Below, one piece after another: positions 5,885 to 9,288 of a DNA stretch of 9,288 bases (its first letter is position 1; each line of letters opens with the position of its first letter). A program made the translations under genes and the position numbers. The stretch comes from Candidatus Intestinimonas stercorigallinarum (GTDB lineage Bacteria > Bacillota > Clostridia > Oscillospirales > Oscillospiraceae), in NCBI GenBank assembly GCA_019115345.1, contig DXDV01000138.1, positions 1 through 9,288 of the forward strand, written 5' to 3'. The notes under the pieces were generated by a model that did no database searches, was not told the origin of the DNA, and saw only the letters and a list, made by a program, of their open reading frames with translations.

Positions 5885-7435
5885 TCAGAAGGCAAGACCC
5901 ATGCGCTCCTCACGGAAGATGCGCTCGTCCATGGTCTTGACGTCCTTCACGATGGGAGCGAAGTCCATCAGGTCCAGCACGTCCTTCTGGAGGTCCACAC
6001 CGGGGGCGATCTCCTTGAGCTCCACGCCCTCGGGAGTGAGCTCAAAGACGGCGCGCTCGGTGATGTAGAGCACGGGCTGGCCCTTCTCCAGGGCGTACTC
6101 GCCGGAGAAGGTGACCTGCTCCACTTCCTTCAGGAACTTCTTGTCCCGGCCCTCCTGGAGGATCTGCAGCTTGCCGTCGGCCACACCCAGCTTCAGGCCG
6201 CCGGCGGTGAAGGTGCCGCAGTAGACGACCTTCTTGGCGTTCTGAGTGATGTTGATGAAGCCGCCGCAGCCGGCGATCTTGGGACCGAACTTGGAGACGT
6301 TGATGTTGCCCTTCTCGTCGGCCTGAGCCAGACCCAGGAAGGCCACATCCAGGCCGCCGCCGTCGTAGAAGTCGAACTGATAGGGCTGGTCCAGGATGCA
6401 GTCGGGGTTGGTGGTCACGCCGAAGTCCTTGCCGCCGGCGGGGATGCCGCCGATGGTGCCGGCCTCGGTGGTGAGGACCATGCCCTCCAGACCCTCTTCA
6501 GCGGCCACAGCGGCCACGCCCTCGGGCATGCCGATGCCCAGGTTGGTGATGGCGTTGGGCACCAGCTCCATGGCGGCCCGGCGGGCCACGATCTTCCGCT
6601 GGTCCAGCTTCATGGGCTGCAGGGAGTCCACGGGCACCCGGATCTCGCCGGAGTAGGCGGGATTGTAGCTGGTGCCGAAGGTCTGCATGTGGTTTTCGGG
6701 GGCGGCCACCACGATGGCGTCCACGTAGATGCCGGGCAGGCGGACCAGACGGGTGTCCAGAGCGCCGTACTCCACCACGTTCTCCACCTGGACAATGACC
6801 TTGCCGCCGGAGTTCTTGGCGGCCTGGGCGATGGCCAGGGTCTCAGCGGTGACGCCCTCCTTCTGGAAGGTGCAGTTGCCGTGGGTGTCGGCATAGGTGG
6901 CGCGGATCATAGCCACGTTGATGGGCAGGGCCTTGTAGAACAGACGCTCCTGGCCGCCGATCTCGATCAGCTCCACCAGGGGGCCGGCCTCCCGGGCCAG
7001 ATCGTTGAGCATGCCGCCCTCCAGCCGGGGATCGGCGAAGGTCTTCAGGCCAACGTGGGTGATGACGCCGGGCTTGCCGGCGGCGATATCACGGAACAGG
7101 TGAGAAATGACGCCCTGGGGATAATTGTAGGCAGCGCACTTGTTCTCCTGAGCCAGCTTCTGCAGCCGGGGCACCAGACCCCAGTGGCCGCCGATGACCC
7201 GGGCCACCAGGCCCTCTTCGCCCAGATGGTTGAGACCCCGGGTGGCGCTGTCGCCCTGGCCGGCGGCGTAGACCGCGGTGAGAGCCTTGGGGGAACCCTC
7301 ATTCAGGAAGAGCTCCTGCATTTTGGCCTCTACCTCTTCCGGTACCATGGCGCCAACAAAGCCGCCAAAGCCGACGGTGTCGCCATCGTGGATATAGGTG
7401 CGGACTGCCTCCTCAGCTGACATGATCTTGGGCAT
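5885..7435 (-). CDS. Acyl-CoA:carboxylate CoA-transferase, propionate CoA-transferase (Pct)-like
   Basis: This encodes 516 residues, close to Clostridium propionicum Pct (about 524). It is a family I CoA-transferase with fused alpha and beta halves. The N-terminal half has the CoA-binding glycine loop GDTVGFGGFVGAMVPEE (18-34); the C-terminal half has NLGIGMPEG (298-306) and the active-site segment TTEAGTIGGIPAGG, with the nucleophilic glutamate at 324, the position reported for Pct. It is followed by NPDCILDQPYQFDFYDGGGLD and the conserved KIAGCGGFINITQNAKK. It moves CoA from acetyl- or another acyl-CoA to a free acid; Pct enzymes accept propionate, lactate, acrylate, butyrate and 3-hydroxybutyrate. 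ATG 7435 is chosen over starts up to 7612 because GGAAAGGAAG precedes it and the conserved domain begins there; the upstream extension is Cys/Arg-rich and lies in the leader. It is the first gene of the operon. An acetate/acetoacetate CoA-transferase (YdiF-like) is the main alternative. Confidence 0.92.
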   Translation of the reverse strand: MPKIMSAEEAVRTYIHDGDTVGFGGFVGAMVPEEVEAKMQELFLNEGSPKALTAVYAAGQGDSATRGLNHLGEEGLVARVIGGHWGLVPRLQKLAQENKCAAYNYPQGVISHLFRDIAAGKPGVITHVGLKTFADPRLEGGMLNDLAREAGPLVELIEIGGQERLFYKALPINVAMIRATYADTHGNCTFQKEGVTAETLAIAQAAKNSGGKVIVQVENVVEYGALDTRLVRLPGIYVDAIVVAAPENHMQTFGTSYNPAYSGEIRVPVDSLQPMKLDQRKIVARRAAMELVPNAITNLGIGMPEGVAAVAAEEGLEGMVLTTEAGTIGGIPAGGKDFGVTTNPDCILDQPYQFDFYDGGGLDVAFLGLAQADEKGNINVSKFGPKIAGCGGFINITQNAKKVVYCGTFTAGGLKLGVADGKLQILQEGRDKKFLKEVEQVTFSGEYALEKGQPVLYITERAVFELTPEGVELKEIAPGVDLQKDVLDLMDFAPIVKDVKTMDERIFREERMGLAF

Positions 7436-7559
7436 GGAACACCACTTCCTTTCCTGACACGCAATTTTGTGTATCTTGCATGCGCCACGGGATAGACGCG
7501 TACAGCATTTGGGAAAAATGGCCTTTGCCTGCCTATCAAATCGCCTGACGCATACACAC

Positions 7560-7589
7560 AGTATATCCGCAAGAGGTCGCACATGTAAA
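7560..7589 (-). promoter_or_regulatory. Operon promoter P2 (proximal) for the CoA-transferase gene
   Basis: On the minus strand, TTTACA (7584-7589) and TATACT (7560-7565) each match five of six consensus bases, with an 18-bp spacer. Transcription from here would give a leader of roughly 115-120 nt before ATG 7435. Confidence 0.5.
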
Positions 7590-7590
7590 A

Positions 7591-7607
7591 TGCCTTTTTG
7601 AAAGGCA
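7591..7607 (-). promoter_or_regulatory. Terminator-like stem-loop between P1 and P2
   Basis: On the minus strand, TGCCTTT pairs with AAAGGCA over a 3-nt loop and is followed by TTTT (7590-7587). It lies a few bases after the expected start of P1 transcripts and just before P2. It is short for a terminator (7-bp stem, four T), but its position would weaken P1 readthrough. Confidence 0.3.
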
Positions 7608-7620
7608 ACCATGCAGAAGA

Positions 7621-7648
7621 ATTATAGTTTGCACTATTTCTATGAAAA
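7621..7648 (-). promoter_or_regulatory. Operon promoter P1 (distal) for the CoA-transferase gene
   Basis: On the minus strand there is a perfect TATAAT (7621-7626) with TTTTCA (7643-7648, four of six) 16 bp upstream, in the most AT-rich stretch of the window (about 7616-7700). AT-rich DNA just upstream could act as an UP element. The expected leader is about 180 nt. Confidence 0.5.
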
Positions 7649-7758
7649 TTAAAAAAATTTTATGTACAGTTTTGCTACAATAATACTTTTTACAAAATCC
7701 ATCCATTCTAAAAAAGCATACTTTTGTGTCATCTCCTCAAAGCCGAGGGCCACTCTTT

Positions 7759-7828
7759 GGTTATATTGCATTGACAAATCATGTATTCTTCCGTTATAGT
7801 TAGGTATAACCACATTAATGTTATGGTT
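7759..7828. promoter_or_regulatory. Cluster of GGTTATA/TATAACC half-sites, candidate LysR operator
   Basis: Four related half-sites surround the lysR promoter: GGTTATA (7759-7765), GTTATA (7793-7798), TATAACC (7805-7811) and TTATGGTT (7821-7828). GTTATA and TATAAC form a perfect 6-bp inverted repeat with a 6-bp centre (7793-7810), overlapping the lysR -10 box and containing a T-N11-A pattern typical of LysR binding sites. The palindrome ACATTAATGT (7812-7821) sits between the last two. The most likely role is autorepression of lysR and, through DNA looping or extended contacts, control of the divergent operon. Confidence 0.45.
7771..7800 (+). promoter_or_regulatory. Promoter of the LysR-family gene
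   Basis: A perfect -35 box TTGACA (7771-7776) and TATAGT (7795-7800, five of six) are separated by 18 bp. The predicted start near 7807 gives a leader of about 58 nt. The -10 box is embedded in the inverted repeat at 7793-7810, which points to direct repression by a bound regulator. Confidence 0.7.
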
Positions 7829-7832
7829 GGTG

Positions 7833-7850
7833 GCGCGGTATTTGCCGCGC
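7833..7850 (+). promoter_or_regulatory. Stem-loop directly before the lysR ribosome binding site
   Basis: GCGCGG (7833-7838) and CCGCGC (7845-7850) form a 6-bp GC-only stem with a 6-nt loop; the Shine-Dalgarno AAGGAGGG begins at the next base. The stem leaves the binding site exposed, so it may fix the leader in an open form. It could equally have no role. Confidence 0.3.
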
Positions 7851-7864
7851 AAGGAGGGACAGGT

Positions 7865-8788
7865 ATGGAGATCCAACAGCTCAAGTACTTTGTCGAAGTG
7901 GTCCGCCAGGAGAGCTTTACCCGGGCGGCCGCCCAGCTTTTCGTCACCCAGCCCATGCTGACCCGGGCCATCAAGAGCCTGGAGGAGGAACTCAACATCC
8001 GCCTCATCGAGCGCACCAGCAAGAGCTTCTACCTCACCGACGCCGGACAGGTCCTCTACGACCGGGCCCAGGATTTTCTCCTCCAATACGACGACATCTT
8101 CCAGACCATGGCCGACGTGCGCTCGGTGCGGACGGGAGAGGTCCGGCTGAGCATCCCCGGGGTGCTGCTGGAGGTCTACTTCCCGCTTCTGCTCGCCCGG
8201 TTCCACCGGCACTTCCCCGGCATCGACATCTCGGTGGTGGAGGAGGGCTCCAAGCTGGTGGCCGCCGCCGTCAGCTCCGGCCGGGCCGACCTGGGCCTGG
8301 TGATGCTGCCGGTGGACGAGCCCTACCGCTTTGAGAGCAAGACCCTCATCAGCGACGTCTGCCAGCTGGCGGTGAGCCGGCACCATCCCTTCGCCAAGCT
8401 CAGCAGCGTCAACCTTCAGGACCTGAAGAACGAGACCATACTTACCTTCAGTGAGACGGCCACCCTTCACGACACCTTTATCCGTATGTGCGGGGAGCAG
8501 GGCTTCGCCCCCCGCATCGCCTATAAGAGCCTTATGACCCGGTTCAGCATGAAGATGGTGGGGATGCAGCAGTGCGTGGCCGTCCTCCCCCTGCCCATCC
8601 TCCAGCCCGACCTGTGCGAGGAGCTGGTCACCGTCCCCCTGGAGCCGGTGATCCCCTGGGAGATCGCCATCATCCGCCGGCGGGAGGGCTACCGCTCCTT
8701 CGCCGCCACCCAGCTCTTCGACCACATCTGCGAGCACTTCGCCGCTCTGGAGGGCGGCGGGGCAGGAGAACTGAAGAACGGGGCGTGA
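7865..8788 (+). CDS. LysR-family transcriptional regulator, divergent from the CoA-transferase operon
   Basis: This encodes 307 residues, the usual LysR length. The N-terminal winged helix-turn-helix (about residues 1-60) is clear: MEIQQLKYFVEVVRQESFTR, AAAQLFVTQPMLTRAIKSLE, then LIERTSKSFYLTDAG. The effector-binding domain begins near residue 90 (GEVRLSIPGVLLEVYFPLLL) and contains GRADLGLVMLP; it binds a small acid or CoA-related co-inducer in most relatives. ATG 7865 is used because AAGGAGGG precedes it and the canonical LysR N-terminus starts there; a longer reading from 7781 would begin upstream of the promoter's expected transcription start. Divergent placement 429 bp from the CoA-transferase gene is the classical LysR arrangement, so it probably controls that operon and itself. 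The inducer is inferred to be the imported hydroxy acid or its CoA ester. Confidence 0.93.
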   Translation: MEIQQLKYFVEVVRQESFTRAAAQLFVTQPMLTRAIKSLEEELNIRLIERTSKSFYLTDAGQVLYDRAQDFLLQYDDIFQTMADVRSVRTGEVRLSIPGVLLEVYFPLLLARFHRHFPGIDISVVEEGSKLVAAAVSSGRADLGLVMLPVDEPYRFESKTLISDVCQLAVSRHHPFAKLSSVNLQDLKNETILTFSETATLHDTFIRMCGEQGFAPRIAYKSLMTRFSMKMVGMQQCVAVLPLPILQPDLCEELVTVPLEPVIPWEIAIIRRREGYRSFAATQLFDHICEHFAALEGGGAGELKNGA

Positions 8789-8861
8789 GATCTTCCGCCG
8801 GTTCCCATTCCACTTCGCCGGGCTCGTGTTGAAGAAAGGACGGAGACACAGAAGCAAACCG

Positions 8862-8882
8862 GGCGGGCGCAGGCCGCCCGCC
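8862..8882. repeat. GC-rich hairpin after lysR
   Basis: GGCGGGCG (8862-8869) pairs with CGCCCGCC (8875-8882) around a 5-nt loop. It may help end lysR transcription but has no T-tract. Similar GC-only hairpins are common dispersed intergenic elements in high-GC Clostridia (from general knowledge). Confidence 0.5.
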
Positions 8883-8908
8883 ATATGGATGCGGCACCGT
8901 GTTTTCGC

Positions 8909-8931
8909 GGGCGCGCCGGGTCGTCGCGCCC
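8909..8931. repeat. Second GC-rich hairpin
   Basis: GGGCGCG (8909-8915) pairs with CGCGCCC (8925-8931) around a 9-nt loop. It is 26 bp from the previous hairpin and of the same general type. Confidence 0.45.
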
Positions 8932-8984
8932 CACACAAAGAAGAACCACGTCCCACCCTGTCATTCTGAGGCCGCAGGCGGTCA

Positions 8985-9083
8985 AATCCGCAGCCCCGTC
9001 CTTGGCTCCCTCTCCGAGGGAGCTGCCGCCGCAGGCGGCTGAGGGAGTATCCCTGTTACGCAAAAGGACGGGAGAAACGGATT
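8985..9083. repeat. Nested palindromic repeat (REP/MITE-like)
   Basis: Several inverted repeats are nested around one centre. The outer arms are AATCCG (8985-8990)/CGGATT (9078-9083) and CCCGTCCTT (8995-9003)/AAGGACGGG (9064-9072). Inside are GCTCCCTC (9005-9012)/GAGGGAGC (9016-9023) and GCCGCC (9025-9030)/GGCGGC (9034-9039), with an extra GAGGGAG copy at 9041-9047. The whole can fold into a three-way cruciform. TGTCATTCTGAG (8960-8971) to the left and GGATTCTTCGCTTCG (9079-9093) to the right resemble the ends of dispersed non-coding repeats seen in Oscillospirales genomes (recollection, not checked). Confidence 0.55.
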
Positions 9084-9164
9084 CTTCGCTTCGTCCTCGC
9101 AAAGTCCGCTGTGCTCTGTTTCCGCCTGACGGCGAAAGCTCGCTCCATTCCCTCACCAAAAGTC

Positions 9165-9288
9165 AGGACCCCCGGCTAAGCCGGGGGCTTGAGTAAGCCC
9201 TAGAAGGGCACAATACGGACAACGCCCCTAAAGGGGCCGCGAATGGGTCGGCCAACTGCATTGCTGACTCATGGCCGGCCCCTGAAGG
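9165..9288 (-). mobile_element. Probable terminal structure of an IS200/IS605-family element, possible omega-RNA region
   Basis: Four stem-loops follow one another: CCCCCGGC/GCCGGGGG with loop TAA (9169-9187), GCCCT/AGGGC with loop AGA (9197-9209), GCCCC/GGGGC with loop TAAA (9224-9237), and a 10-bp stem GGGTCGGCCA/TGGCCGGCCC with one G-T wobble (9245-9281). Read on the minus strand, the run ends with AAGCCCCCGGCTTAGCCGGG followed by GGTCCTGAC, which looks like the subterminal hairpin at the right end of IS200/IS605 elements, where the TnpB omega-RNA scaffold is located. The transposase or tnpB gene would lie beyond the right edge, transcribed leftwards. No transposase residues can be confirmed inside the window, so a different structured RNA or repeat is possible. 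Confidence 0.45.

Larger units (their letters stand above)
8789..9164. other. Non-coding region rich in palindromic repeats
   Basis: No credible gene lies here. Open frames on both strands (for example 8885-9196 plus, 8689-9159 minus) cross the hairpins, lack ribosome binding sites and show no protein-like composition. The stretch holds two GC-rich hairpins and a nested palindromic repeat, listed separately. No convincing U-tract terminator for lysR is visible. Confidence 0.7.

Noticed and set aside
4395..6068. 557-codon open frame on plus
   Set aside because: Extremely rich in Gly, His, Asp and Gln; it is the antisense shadow of the GntP permease and CoA-transferase genes, where high GC suppresses stop codons.
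7436..7612. N-terminal extension of the CoA-transferase to an ATG at 7612
   Set aside because: It would add 59 Cys/Arg-rich residues unlike any family member and would cover promoter P2. ATG 7435 has a good ribosome binding site.
7436..7614. Riboswitch in the long leader of the CoA-transferase gene
   Set aside because: Only a small stem-loop was found by eye; no conserved core of a known riboswitch class could be recognised.
8960..9110. Possible CRISPR array
   Set aside because: The repeated motifs are inverted and nested, unevenly spaced, and not separated by unique spacers of constant length; no cas genes are present.
8689..9159. 156-codon open frame on minus at the lysR 3' end
   Set aside because: It runs through palindromic repeats and into the antisense of lysR. 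Such frames are frequent artefacts in these repeats.

Overview
This 9.3-kb window is GC-rich, with strong Shine-Dalgarno sites (GGAGG type), sigma-70-like promoters and short palindromic intergenic repeats. A TetR regulator with a DhaS-type C-terminus, a DUF308/HdeD membrane protein and a propionate CoA-transferase-like enzyme add to the picture. Together these suggest a high-GC anaerobic member of the Clostridia, probably an Oscillospirales gut bacterium of the Flavonifractor/Pseudoflavonifractor kind. The taxonomic placement is inference; no rRNA or marker gene is present.

Left part (1-1228). The window opens with an antisense piece of a MATE efflux transporter that has no N-terminus. It abuts, near base 330, the 3' end of an unrelated plus-strand gene, so this looks like a recombination or assembly junction. 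A consensus promoter overlapping the stop codon of that remnant drives a TetR/AcrR-type regulator (593-1189), which ends at a textbook intrinsic terminator.

Middle part (1228-3984). A minus-strand pair encodes an uncharacterised 322-residue protein (3098-2130) and, 44 bp downstream, a patatin-like phospholipase with an intact Ser-Asp dyad (2085-1228). Divergent from them is a small polytopic DUF308/HdeD-type membrane protein (3350-3883). A 20-bp perfect hairpin separates it from the convergent operon to its right.

Right part (3985-8788), the most informative section. A minus-strand three-gene operon runs: CoA-transferase of the propionate CoA-transferase type (7435-5885), GntP-family permease resembling D-beta-hydroxybutyrate permeases (5819-4482), and a MaoC/PhaJ-type (R)-specific enoyl-CoA hydratase (4395-3985). 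A divergent LysR regulator (7865-8788) sits upstream. The set reads as a compact route: import of a short-chain hydroxy acid, activation to its CoA thioester, and dehydration to an enoyl-CoA. If the substrate is (R)-3-hydroxybutyrate, the product is crotonyl-CoA, the entry point to butyrate formation. The 429-bp divergent control region holds two candidate operon promoters, one near-consensus lysR promoter and a cluster of GGTTATA/TATAACC half-sites around the lysR promoter.

The last 500 bp (8789-9288) contain no credible gene. They hold two GC-rich hairpins, a nested palindromic repeat, and a run of four stem-loops at the right edge that looks like the right end, and possibly the omega-RNA region, of an IS200/IS605-family element continuing beyond the window.
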